From Symsagittifera roscoffensis (Eukaryota; Xenacoelomorpha; Acoela; Convolutidae), in NCBI RefSeq assembly GCF_963678635.1, contig NC_087062.1, forward strand, positions 15,797,789-15,861,788: a stretch of 64,000 nucleotides of DNA, written 5' to 3'. Numbering within the stretch: the first letter of the stretch is position 1; the number at the start of each line of letters is the position of its first letter. The translations under genes and the position numbers were made by a program. Shown piece after piece: positions 1-9,987 of the stretch. Under the pieces are notes generated by a model. The model made no database searches, was not told where the DNA came from, and saw nothing but the letters and a program-made list of their open reading frames with translations.

Positions 1-1
1 A

Positions 2-178
2 TTTCCGAGAGGAACTGCATGTTTTCAAGCGAATGACGCCTTTAGCTCTCAAGCTAAAAAAGCTCTTGAAGCTCTTGAAAAGAAGAAGAAACTGCTCCAT
101 AACCAACGAACTGTTTCTGTGGTCACATTGGATCAACAGTCTGCAGTTGTCATTGACTCAATATTTGTCAAGAAATAA
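2..178 (+). CDS. Possible 3'-terminal coding exon of an unrecognised gene (partial)
   Basis: A frame open from base 2 ends at the TAA at 176-178. It encodes about 58 residues with a lysine-rich helical stretch (KKALEALEKKKKLL) followed by a more hydrophobic end (VVTLDQQSAVVIDSIFVKK). An open frame of this length is uncommon in the surrounding AT-rich DNA, and the composition looks coding. The 5' part lies outside the window; a TTTTCAAG acceptor-like site near 24-31 could start the exon later. I do not recognise the product. It could be the last exon of an upstream gene or a coding remnant inside an intron. Confidence 0.33.
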   Translation, partial: FPRGTACFQANDAFSSQAKKALEALEKKKKLLHNQRTVSVVTLDQQSAVVIDSIFVKK

Positions 179-439
179 ATGGTTTAATTTACCATGTTTT
201 TCTGAAAGTTAGAAAATGCTCTTTTAGGTTCATATAAAGTTCGTTTTTCAAGGTTTGGTCCCAGGTTCATATTTCGTTTTATAAAAGTTGGCAAGCCTGG
301 TCTCTGCTGATTTTTGTCTGCTGAATTCCGGCGTTTCTAATAGAGCTCCGTACAAGAGTTTCTAATAGTTCCAATGTTGTTCCGGATATTTAAGGCATTT
401 GCAATCTTCATTAAAAAAAATTTTTGATTTAATCATAGT

Positions 440-492
440 CATTCATTTTTGAATCGCAATTGGCGCGAAGCTCAGCTTCGCCTCTGTGTAAG
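440..492 (+). repeat. Dispersed hairpin repeat, copy 1
   Basis: A perfect 17-base near-palindrome (GCGAAGCTCAGCTTCGC, 465-481) is followed by CTCTGTGTA and preceded by an AT-rich stretch ending GAATCGCAA. The same ~40-base block occurs at 6897-6941 and, inverted, at 48930-48970. A degenerate partial copy lies near 32587. Similarity ends just after CTCTGTGTA, as at the end of a mobile element. Class unknown. Confidence 0.6.
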
Positions 493-1339
493 AGATAGTT
501 CTATCAAAATGAAGAAATTAGAAACATCGAGTTGTTTTTGGTTTCCTTTAATCCAGTATGCTGTTCCTAATTTTCGTTGGCCAGATTTTAAACCTTTCTT
601 CCAAAATCTTTGCTGATTTTTTTTTACAGTGAATAGACTTTCTCAAATTTTGTTAGATTGGCGTTTTTGTATAAGCTAAAGCTTGAACTTACGTGCGAGT
701 GCAATTTTTAAAAACCTCATTTAAATTTTTAATCTACTTTTTGCTCCTTTCAATATGTGGGTGCGGCTTATTTCTTTTTGGCGATATAATAGCATGTTTC
801 AACTCGAGAGTGCATCAACTACTTCAATTTACCGGATCCCGGATTTCCCTTTTTTCAAGTTTCAGGAGACTCACCAAAGCCCTCTGAGTTTGAGTCCGTA
901 AAATTATTCGTGAAAACTAAAATTTACGCTGGAAATGGGCCCGAATATATTATAATTTTCAACGCTTTCACATGGTAAGAATGTTTGTTTGAAATTTAGT
1001 TGAAGCTTGAAAATTGGCATGAAAGTGAATGAATTAGGTTGATGGCATGTGAACAAAGTAGCAATTAAAGCAGATACACAAAATCGTAACTACATGAACG
1101 CTCGACTGGTATCAGCCTGGAACCCGCTTGCGCGCCTGCGCACGTACGAATGTGAGTGCATTCATATAGTTATTATTTTGTGTTTTTGTTTTAATTACTT
1201 ATTTAATTAGGTAACGATCTACTATATGTTTAAATGCAGACTTCACTATCTCGCCATGCTTTTCACGTTTTAGCTATATCGTGTATTGCAATGCTTTAGA
1301 ACTGTTTTCGGTTTTCATGTTTGAGCTCAGTTTATTAGC

Positions 1340-2330
1340 AACGCAATAGTGGGATGCTGTCGAAGTTTCCCTCAGGTGCTTAGATACCCAAATCGTTTTA
1401 GTTTCCGAGATACGACAATTTGTTAGTGATTTTTTAAAATTTACTTTTCAAACTTTTCCAGCCCTGTAGTTGTGTGCTTTCAGGGTGCTCTTAGAAATTG
1501 CAAATCTTGCCTCAAAATTTGATTGCCCAAAGGTTTTTTTTGTTTCCGAGATGGCGTTTTTTATGATTTTTGAAAATTTTCAGATTTTAAATTGAAAACT
1601 TTTTTATGATTTTTATGCGTTCTTTAATGAAATAAAACAAGTTTATAGAATTGGAAATTCGCAGCATTTTGATATGTGCTGCCAGGGTAGTCTCAGGGGA
1701 TGCGAATATTTCCTCCAGGTGTGACTGCTGAAATCCTTTCAGTTTCCGAGCATAACGTTTTTTCAGTTTTTTTTTCTTCAAAAAACTTGAAATGAAAAAG
1801 TCACAAAGTTTGAATTTTCAAGCCCTGTAGTGGGGTGCTAGCAGGATAATTTTTGGGTTTTCGAATCTTTAAAATTGTGTTAGTTTTCGAGGCATGACGT
1901 TTTTCCAATATTTTCGATTACTGAATAAAAAAACTTTACACATTTTAAATTTCCCAACTTTATAGTGAGGTGCCCTCAGGGTACTCTCAAAGGTTGCACA
2001 TCTTGCCTCCATGTTTGACTGATGAAATGAAGTCATCTTAGTTTCCGACACTTGCCGTTTTATGATTTTTTTAAAATTAAAACAAAACTTGGCAAAGTTT
2101 GAAATTCGCAAAAGTATGGTGGAGTACTGCCAAGGTACTCTCAAAACGTTTATATCTGGACTGCAAATATGGCTGCTCAATGCCTTTTTTCTAGAGAGGG
2201 TAGTTTTAAGTATTCAAAATTTTTGAAGTGTTAAGTTTCAAGAAAAATGTTCAAAATTTGAAATTGTCCAACCTTTGTTGGGGTGATGTCAGATTGCTAA
2301 CATCAGTTGCAGATGTGGCCTCTATCCTAA
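1340..2330. repeat. Degenerate tandem repeat, unit about 140-200 bp
   Basis: Six or so diverged copies share an ordered set of landmarks: GTTTCCGAG followed by an ACGTTTTT-like tract (near 1400, 1541, 1745, 1885 and 2041), then CCCTGTAGT or TTTATAGTG, then TGCT..CAGGGT.CTC, then CAAATCTTGCCTC. Spacing varies from about 140 to 200 bases, so the array is old. It lies in the 3 kb upstream of the vasa exons. The rest of 179-3207 shows no gene, no helicase exon and no RNA gene that I can support. Confidence 0.6.
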
Positions 2331-3207
2331 TTTTTTTTGCTTAAAATTTTAAGTGATCGAAATTGACGTTTCTCGATATTTCAAAAAAAATTTCATTAAA
2401 CTAAAACTTAAACTAAGAAAAAAACAGATTGATATTTTCAAGTTAAGTACGCTGGATAATTTGAACGATGGGAGCAAATGATAAATGTATGGGAACTAAG
2501 TTAAACCAGAATTTGATTTAAGATTTGAGTGATTTTGCAGATGAAGTTGTTTGGAATTTTTTGTTTAATGTGGAGACTGCAGTTTATGATATCGGCCATT
2601 TTGGTTTTGTTTCAGAGTTATAAGTACAACGATCTGAAACCCAGTAGTTATGGAGATTTTACTATTTAATTTTAATATGAATTTTTAATTTGAAATTATT
2701 TAAATGGTTCAATTTTTGAAATAAAAAGCGTTGTTCGATATCCCGTCTATTGCTTCGGTTGCATCATTTCGTGTTTTTTTAAATTTTATATCAGGAGTTC
2801 TCACGTTCGTTGATCTATTTGGTGCGTTACACGCAATGATAAATTAATTGAATAGATTTAAACAACTCCAAAACTTAAGTACTGGTCCCGCGTCAAAAAT
2901 AGCCGCCACCGAGTCTTTCGGTCAAATGTCACTCTGGTGCCAAGTTACCTGGTTGGTTTCATGAGGCGTGAGCGAAATGGACTGCACGTTATTAAAGCTT
3001 TCCTAAGTTTTCTTACGGCGTTGAATTAATTTAAAAAAAAATACGCATATTTTTTCTGTTGTTAGTTTTCACCATTTTCAAAATCAGATTCAAAATCTAT
3101 GTAGAAAAAGCATTCAGTAAATGTATGAGGTGTTGTCGAAAGCCGGGATCCGATAAATTGAGTTTTGTCCGTTTTGCTTAATCATTGGCTACGTTTGTCA
3201 TGTTTAG

Positions 3208-4579
3208 GTACAAGATCTTGCGTCTCAGATGCTGCGTCGGGACTACTTATTCATCGCAGTGGGAATTGTGGGAGGTGCAAATCAAGACGTCAAACAAACA
3301 GTGCTGGAAGTTGCCAGCTCGGATAAAATTCAGAAACTGAAGGAAGTGTTGCAGAATGACATTCCGCGTGACAGCAAAGTTCTTATTTTTGTAGAACTAA
3401 AGAAACGAGCCGACTTTTTAGCTGCCAGGCTTTTACAAGAGGGCTACAAGTGCACGTCTATTCATGGGGATAGACTGCAAAGAGAGCGTGAAATTGCTTT
3501 GAGGCAGTTCAAAAATAACGAGTGTAACGTGCTGATGGCGACGTCGGTTGCAGCCAGGGGTCTGGACATCCCGAAGGTGGAGTTCGTCGTCAACTTCGAC
3601 ATGCCGAGTGAGGTGGACGAGTATGTGCACCGAATAGGCCGAACGGGCAGGCTAGGTCTGCAGGGACACGCCATCACGTTCGTTGACCCAACATCCGACA
3701 GCCAGGTTAGCTAGAATAAACTGTTAGAAGCAATTTGAAAAGCTCCTCCGTGATACCAAGTTAACTTTTCTTAGCTGCGTTTTTACATGGAACACGTTCA
3801 TCTTTCCAAAAAAAAGTGAATGACCTGAAAGGCTTCTGCAAATGAGACCAAATCACCTCAAATCTCTATTTTTTAGATGATTGTTGTGAAGACTCTTATA
3901 TAGGCCGTGGTGATTTCTTTTCAGGAAAATTTTGAATTTTATACGCTCAAATTTTTGGTTTTTTATTTTCCGTAAATTTCCTTTGTCATAAGGAAGGCAA
4001 ACTCTTTTATCGAACCGCAAAAGTATAAAGGTCACGAGCAACTTGATTGAATTCTAATTTCGAAAGGGGATTCTAATGTTCAGATTTCTCAGCGGAATAA
4101 AAAATTTACTGATTGATTCAGTTTTCTCAAACTGGGTTAATTGTATTATAAATTGTTCTATAACATCAAAGTGTTTTATGGTTGGGGAGTTTTCAAAAAT
4201 ATGTCAGTATTTTTGTTTTTTTGCGTTCATTGTTTTTTACAACTGTCTATTGGCTATGTTTTAATTTATAAACGATGAAAAGAATTTCAAATGAGAAGCC
4301 AAATGTCGATGGTTTGTATGAAATTTAAATTGAAATTTTATGGTATTTTGAAATTATATGTTCTAGGTTTTGCGCTCTCTTGTCGCAACTCTCAAAAATG
4401 CTGGCCAAGAAATCCCCCCCTGGTTGGAGCAGCACTCCACTGGTGCCACTGGAACCTTCTCCGAGTTCAACAACGATGCTCGCTCCGACTTCCGAAGAGA
4501 ATTCGGAGGAACCGGTGGAGGCTTCGCTTCTGGCGGAGCCTCGAATCCCACTTTCGGAGACTTCAGTTCGGCCTGGTAG
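3208..4579 (+). CDS. ddx4: Vasa/DDX4-like DEAD-box helicase, C-terminal half (two exons)
   Basis: Two exons are joined by a phase-0 intron: 3208-3705 (acceptor TTTAG before 3208, donor CAG|GTTAGC after 3705) and 4367-4579 (acceptor TTCTAG; stop TAG). The first begins VQDLASQML, then LFIAVGIVGGAN, the Vasa-type motif before helicase domain 2. Motif IV (VLIFVELKKRADFLA), IHGDRLQRERE, motif V (ATSVAARGLDIP) and motif VI (HRIGRTGR) follow. The second exon gives LVATLKNAGQEIPPWLEQ, the conserved end of the helicase core, then a Gly-rich tail ending in Trp. Vasa is a germline RNA helicase of germ granules and the piRNA pathway. Family assignment is strong, because IVGG argues against DDX3. The N-terminal Q, DEAD and SAT motifs are not visible in 1-3207. 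Either a long intron separates them or this is a 3' duplicate. Confidence 0.85.
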
Positions 4580-5648
4580 ATCTCCCCGGGAAACCTCCCA
4601 TAACGCTCGCAACTTGAAAAATCGTTGATGAAACTATCTGATTGAAAAACATTAATTTTTAGTTGCTAATATTTAAGCGTTTGTTTTCTCCAGGCGCTTC
4701 GGAGTTTGTGGCTGTTATGACTTGTTTCTGTTGAATGAATTTCTTGTGCAAATGATAGCTCGTATTTAAAATTCAAATCAATTGAGAATTCTGACATGCA
4801 AAGAGAATCAAAAATCAAATATGTTCAAGGTTGATGGTTGATGCAGTGCCGTATTTATATCAACTGTATTCAATTTAATTTCAATCTCGATTTTTCAAGA
4901 GACACCAAAAAGAATTCTTTTAGGCAATCATTTTCAGCTAGGTACTTCTATAATTGGATCGGAAATTGTAAGACTGTCCATTTGCTAGTCTCAAATTTTA
5001 TTTTGTTATTGAAAACGATTTTGTTTTTGTTAGTATTGCATTGCTATCATATATCAACAGGTTATCAGAAAGTTCAAATTGAAGCACAATTTGTACCTAA
5101 ATTGAGTGTCAGGTTAATGTGAGAAGTTAATGTGCGTCTGCCTGCCTTGTTTTTCAATTTTTGTAACGGAAATTTTATGATTATAATGTATGTTTTTAAG
5201 GAGTTTCTAACTCCTTATCTAAACTCATTTGTCAAAAGAAGCACAACTCCAATCTCAAATTAAGTGCTGAATGATATTTTTCAAATTAGCCACTGCGGCT
5301 GTTGAGTCGTTTTTGAAATTCGATTTGAAATTGTAGCCCCGAATCTCCAATTACTACAGAAATTTTTTAAAAATCAGTAAAGGGTTGAGCTGCTTCACAA
5401 GTATCGCAAAAGAAAATAAATTTACATCTAGACATTTTCTCAACTGGTGATGTTTATTTCGAAATATAGGAAAAATAATCAGGTCGTTTGATACATATTT
5501 CGATAATTTGTTCGTTATTTTTTGGCTTCCGGTTGTTGTGCTTAGCGTTCAAAGTAGGAAAAACCAGCAACAGTTGTTTTAATACGGCTTTGTGTTTATT
5601 TTCTGTTGAGTTTCTCTGTACAGTTTGGCTCTTATTACACTTGCGAGT
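4580..5648. other. No gene seen
   Basis: AT-rich sequence 3' of the vasa exons. I see no coding exon, RNA gene or clear repeat here. Bases 4200-4262, inside the preceding intron, share a short block with 17570-17612 (TTTGCGTTCATTG followed by AACTGTCT.TTTGCTAT), suggesting an old dispersed fragment. Confidence 0.5.
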
Positions 5649-5927
5649 AAGAAAGGAGACCACGCTATTTCTAGATCAAGTGGGAACGAACCTGGAAGTT
5701 GTTGAGGTTCTAAAATAAAGTAAGTAAGAAAATTTAGTTAAATTCGAATAATAAATATTTACGGGAAACAAAAGTCTCGTTCCCGATTACAAAAAATTGG
5801 GAACTAAGTTTTTGTTCCCGTAAACAGTTTTTTTTCGAATCTTACTTGCTTAATTTAATTTATTATTCCACCTTAACAACTTCCAGGTTCGTTCCCGCTT
5901 GATCTAGAAATAACGAGGTTTCTTTTG
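5649..5927. mobile_element. Long-hairpin (foldback/MITE-like) element, about 280 bp
   Basis: The arms at about 5649-5735 and 5842-5927 are inverted copies of each other; for example CTATTTCTAGATCAAG and GAACCTGGAAGTTGTT occur on the left and their reverse complements on the right. The centre (5761-5823) is itself an imperfect hairpin built on ACGGGAACAAAAA / TTTTTGTTCCCGT. The whole unit can fold into one stem. This is typical of a non-autonomous foldback transposon or MITE. I could not define a target-site duplication. Confidence 0.7.
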
Positions 5928-6524
5928 CATTGTGAGGTCTGGGTTAAAAAGAGTCGCGGCTCGACTTTGTTTTCTTCAGAGTGTATGAAATGTATCGGCA
6001 AAAATTGAATTGTTGGACTTTAGTTTATCTGCTCAAGTCTTGTCGGCTAATTTACCACATCACGGATGATTCTTGTGCTGCAAGCAATGTTCGTTATAGT
6101 TGGAAGTGTTGTTCATTGTAGTTTCAGGGGAACTTTGAACTTTTTTTATACACACAGTTTTTTCGATTCTGGCGTCTGGGCCTTTCTATTGCAACAGACA
6201 TGTATTGAGTAAGTTATGAAGTAGCTAAACTAATCTAAAATTGCTTTTTTGTGTTGTTTGTATTTTTATCTACTCGATTTGTTGAAATTTCTTTTTTTTA
6301 CGGCTTAATAGTTTTCGGCTTATTTTATATCGACTTTGTGGCCTCTTATTGCGTTGTTTGATAAAGAAAAAAAGTTTGTGGTTGTGTTCTGAGGTGAAAC
6401 GGGGCTTTAATTTTCTATCAGCTTAAAATATAATTTTTTCCCTTTGCATGTAGGCTTTTGCATTTTTGCCTTTGTTACCGCTTGGTTATTATAAATTCAA
6501 TTTCAATCAACCACCTGCCGAATC

Positions 6525-6580
6525 TGGCGTAGAGGTAGCAGAACTGCTTGATAAGGTAAAGGCTTGCTGTTCGAGTCCGG
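6525..6580 (+). repeat. tRNA-derived sequence (SINE head or pseudo-tRNA)
   Basis: A Pol III A-box-like TGGCGTAGAGG (6525-6535) is followed at normal spacing by a B-box-like GTTCGAGTCC (about 6569-6578). Flanking acceptor-stem pairing is poor, so I do not call a functional tRNA. A second GATTCCAGTCGAGACCTG block follows at 6663. The stretch 6525-6941, ending in hairpin repeat copy 2, may be one SINE-like unit. Confidence 0.45.
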
Positions 6581-6896
6581 TAATGACCTGTTTTTTTTTT
6601 TCAAACTAGAGAAGACAAAGCCCATGAGTTTGTCGCCTTGAGACGACAAAGCACGGGAGTACGATTCCAGTCGAGACCTGTTTTTGAAAACCGAAAATTT
6701 TCGGCTAGTTTAGATTTTTGTCTGTCTGATTGTTTTTGTCGACTTAGTTCCCCATAAAGGAATTTATTAAAATTCTGTTTCGTTCTAGCATTTAGAAAGC
6801 TCCTTTTAAGTTTCAAACTTCGTAGGTAATTTTGTTCAGGAAATTGTGGGCTTTTGTTGCAATTTTCATTTGTTTAATTTGATTTTAATCCTATTT

Positions 6897-6941
6897 TTTT
6901 GTATCACAAGTAGTGCGAAGCTCAGCTTCGCCTCTGTGTAT
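6897..6941 (+). repeat. Dispersed hairpin repeat, copy 2
   Basis: GCGAAGCTCAGCTTCGC at 6915-6931 is followed by CTCTGTGTA and preceded by GTATCACAAG, matching the copies near 465 and 48940. Flanks differ after CTCTGTGTA. Confidence 0.6.
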
Positions 6942-7394
6942 AAAATTCAAACCGATTATCATATAATAGTTTTGAATTTTGGCAATATTTTGAGCTTAAT
7001 TAAAAAGCTATGTAATCAGTTGAACTAATTTCGTAAACCAAGTTGTCAATGAAATTCGTTTGAATTTCTATTTCTCTCAATTAAAAATAGTTTTTGACTT
7101 TGATATGTGAAGTTCATTAAAAACTTCATGCTAAAAAGTTAGCTAATTTAAGAGGATTTTTACGGGACGGGCTCGGGTCTCATTTTTACGTGCCTCATTT
7201 TTACGGACGGGCTCGGGCCTCATTTTTAGGATGAGCAACCGGTCCGGGCCTGACTTTCAAAAAAGTTCACATCTTTCACCGTTCAAACTACAAACGCCCA
7301 GAGAGAGCGTGAATTCATTTGGGCTGAGCAAATCCAGACAACCAAGCCTGCCCTACTTTCTGCGACAAAAGTCAGTCAAATCGAACTGCTAGGT

Positions 7395-7821
7395 TGTTAA
7401 TTGTAAACAATTAAGGTCACCTTTCTCTCAACTTGACTTTTGACATTACAGCCAAGCTGACTCACTCGTTTCTCTCAACTTTTCAAAAACAGCATGACTT
7501 ACAAGGAAATGACAAACTTTCAGGTAAAACAATGTTTCAATTTATACGAAAACTCGGGATTAATATCAACTTTTCTGAATAACCCCCTTATTAACAGTTC
7601 CCCTTTTCTAACGTTCGCCTTCTAGTATTCCCCGTACCATGTAATATAATATCCCTATTTATGATATTATATTTACCTTAGTTTTATCCCTGATTTACTA
7701 TTGTATTATTTTTCATGTACTTACTCAACTGATGCCCAACTGCATGGAACTCCTTTGACTCAACCCTTAAAACTACCCTTACTAACAATTGGTGTATTAC
7801 TCTCCTCAGGTAAATTACCCA
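7395..7821 (+). repeat. 5' LTR of the BEL/Pao element
   Basis: Begins TGTTAATTGTAAACAATT and ends about TAAATTACCCA. It is repeated nearly perfectly at 15828-16255. It should carry the Pol II promoter and polyadenylation signals of the element, but I cannot place them with confidence. Confidence 0.92.
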
Positions 7822-7831
7822 ATCATTATAT

Positions 7832-7849
7832 TGGCGCCCCGAAAAAGTT
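7832..7849 (+). other. Primer-binding site of the BEL/Pao element
   Basis: TGGCGCCCCGAAAAAGTT starts about 10 bases after the 5' LTR. It begins with TGG, complementary to the CCA end of a tRNA. The primer tRNA species cannot be named from this sequence alone. Confidence 0.65.
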
Positions 7850-8149
7850 TTGATTAGCTCGTTACACTGTGTTTTTTATTCCCCCACAACCAAAAATTTA
7901 TGGTTGGTTACTGTTTTTCCTCCCCAGTTTTTACGTCTGCGGTTTATTATATCTTGTTATAATACTTCCCCATTACAATATTATTTCATTTATTTACAGT
8001 TAATCGCAGTTTATTTGATTTACATTTAAAAAAAAAAAAGATCAATTATTGCTCTTGATTTCTAACCCATGTAAACTTTAAACGTTTCAATTGTTCATAG
8101 CTTCATTTACTTTGAATAATGTATTAAGTTATTTTCATCAATTTTCCCC

Positions 8150-8590
8150 TTTCAATTCGTTTTTTGTTGCTTTGCTATTCCGAGTCTTTTGTGACTCATT
8201 TATGAAAAAACTTCAGTTTTCCCGACTCATTTTTCATTCCGTTCAGAGTCTTTATTGCCTTTTGCGTTCCTTTCCGAGTCTTTTCTGACTCAATGTTTCA
8301 TTCCTTTCCGAGTCTTTCTCGACCCATTTGTTGTTCGTTTCCGAGTCTTTCCCTACTCATTCATTCATTCCTTCCGAGTCTTATCTGACGCCTTGTATAT
8401 TCCTTCCGAGCCTTTCTTGGCCCTTTGCTTCCTTCATTGCTTCCTTCCTTCAAGTGTTTTCTGACACTTTTGCTTTCTTATTGCCCGACTCCTTGGTTAC
8501 CTGATTCGAGTTCTTTTTGGACTCTCAATTTTCGTCATTGTTCTTCGACATGACATTTGTTTGAGCTTTATCTGAGCTCACTTATTCCGC
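8150..8590 (+). repeat. Degenerate short repeats in the BEL leader
   Basis: A CCGAGTCTTT.TGACTCATT-like unit of roughly 35-45 bases recurs with many changes (for example near 8181, 8275, 8309, 8342 and 8375). It leads directly into the 126-bp array and shares its CGAGC..T..GAGCTC style, so both may have grown from one ancestral unit. No protein-coding function is supported. Confidence 0.6.
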
Positions 8591-8593
8591 TTG

Positions 8594-9392
8594 CTTCGAG
8601 CCTCACTGGGTTCGTGGCTACATTCGAGCTTCGTCTTAGCTCACCTTATTTTCTGCTTTGAGCCTCTCGGTTCTTGGCTACTTCCTGTCGAGCTTTACCT
8701 GAGCTCATTTCCTCTGCTGCTTCGAGCCTCACTGGGTTCGTGGCTACATTCGAGCTTCGTCTTAGCTCACCTTATTTTCTGCTTTGAGCCTCTCGGTTCT
8801 TGGCTGCTTCCTGTCGAGCTTTACCTGAGCTCATTTCCTCTGCTGCTTCGAGCCTCACTGGGTTCGTGGCTACATTCCAGCTTCGTCTTAGCTCACCTTA
8901 TTTTCTGCTTTGAGCCTCTCGGTTCTTGGCTGCTTCCTGTCGAGCTTTACCTGAGCTCATTTCCTCTGCTGCTTCGAGCCTCACTGGGTTCGTGGCTACA
9001 TTCGAGCTTCGTCTTAGCTCACCTTATTTTCTGCTTTGAGCCTCTCGGTTCTTGGCTGCTTCCTGTCGAGCTTTACCTGAGCTCATTTCCTCTGCTGCTT
9101 CGAGCCTCACTGGGTTCGTGGCTACATTCGAGCTTCGTCTTAGCTCACCTTATTTTCTGCTTTGAGCCTCTCGGTTCTTGGCTGCTTCCTGTCGAGCTTT
9201 ACCTGAGCTCATTCTTCTGCTGCTTCGAGCCTCACTGGGTTCGTGGCTACATTCGAGCTTCGTCTTAGCTCACCTTATTTTCTGCTTTGAGCCTCTCGGT
9301 TCTTGGCTGCTTCCTGTCGAGCTTTACCTGAGCTCATTTCCTCTGCTGCTTCGAGCCTCACTGGGTTCGTGGCTACATTCGAGCTTCGTTTA
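8594..9392 (+). repeat. Tandem repeat, 126-bp unit, about 6.3 copies, in the BEL leader
   Basis: Units starting CTTCGAGCCTCACTGGG lie at 8594, 8720, 8846, 8972 and onward, almost identical, so recently amplified. Each unit contains ATTCGAGCTTCGTCTTAGCT and CTGTCGAGCTTTACCTGAGC, which hold small self-complementary pieces. Because 126 is a multiple of three, one frame stays open for 225 codons as a 42-residue repeat. Its Leu/Ser/Phe-rich, signal-like composition and its place in the untranslated leader argue against a real protein. A two-base loss near 9211 breaks the frame in a later unit. Confidence 0.88.
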
Positions 9393-9459
9393 GCTCATCA
9401 ACTGCTTCGAACAACTCTAGTTCGTCTCATTCGCTACGCTACAGCGATAAAGGCAAATT

Positions 9460-9960
9460 GTCCTCTGGGAGGTCAACTGGTATAAGTGCAAATTTTATTG
9501 CACAGGGATAAATCTACGGTATTAGGACAGGTAGGTAAACAGGTACATCAACTTTAGTTGTCCTCTGGGAGGTCAGCAATCACAATTCGGTCGTCTGCTA
9601 AATAGCGACAGGTAGGTAGGTAAATACGTCATCCTCAGTTGTCCTCTGGGAGGTCAACACTCATTGGTGCTAATCTTTGCACCCGGTTTTTTTTGCCGTT
9701 TATACTGGTAATTGGTAGGTAGGTAGGGTCGGTAGGCTGGTAGGACCAGGTAGGTTCTTGGACTAGCTTTAAAATCGCAGTTAATTGTTAATACCGAGGA
9801 CACTTTGAACGACCGCTCAATTTTCCCTCGGAGGTAGGTACAGTGGTAATTGGTTAAACTTTATCCATTATTTCGCTCCTTCTTACGAGCATCGGTGGTA
9901 TTCGGTATAAGTTGGTAGGTTGGTAAAGGTAAATTCATATACTGGTATAAGTTGGTAGGT
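9460..9960 (+). repeat. Short motif array in the BEL leader (CCTCTGGGAGGTC and GGTAGGTAGG)
   Basis: TTGTCCTCTGGGAGGTCA occurs near 9460, 9559 and 9639, with a degenerate TTCCCTCGGAGGTA near 9823. GGTAGGTAGGTA-type runs occur around 9603, 9714 and 9735, and GGTATAAGTTGGTAGGT twice (9905 and 9945). CCTCTGGGAGG can form a small hairpin. An RNA role such as packaging or dimerisation is possible but unproven. Confidence 0.6.
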
Positions 9961-9987
9961 ATTGGTTTACGTCTCCTGGTTCAAGGT

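Noticed and set aside
465-481. Helitron 3' end
   Set aside because: A hairpin near a sharp boundary is present, but no CTRR-T terminus follows it and no Helitron protein or 5' TC end is seen.
693-887. 64-codon frame with signal-peptide-like hydrophobic start
   Set aside because: Phe/Leu-rich frames are expected in T-rich DNA; there is no homology signal and no gene context.
8591-9268. 225-codon open frame encoding a 42-residue repeat
   Set aside because: It is a by-product of a 126-bp tandem repeat whose length is a multiple of three. The peptide is hydrophobic, lies in a retrotransposon leader and is broken by a small deletion in a later unit.
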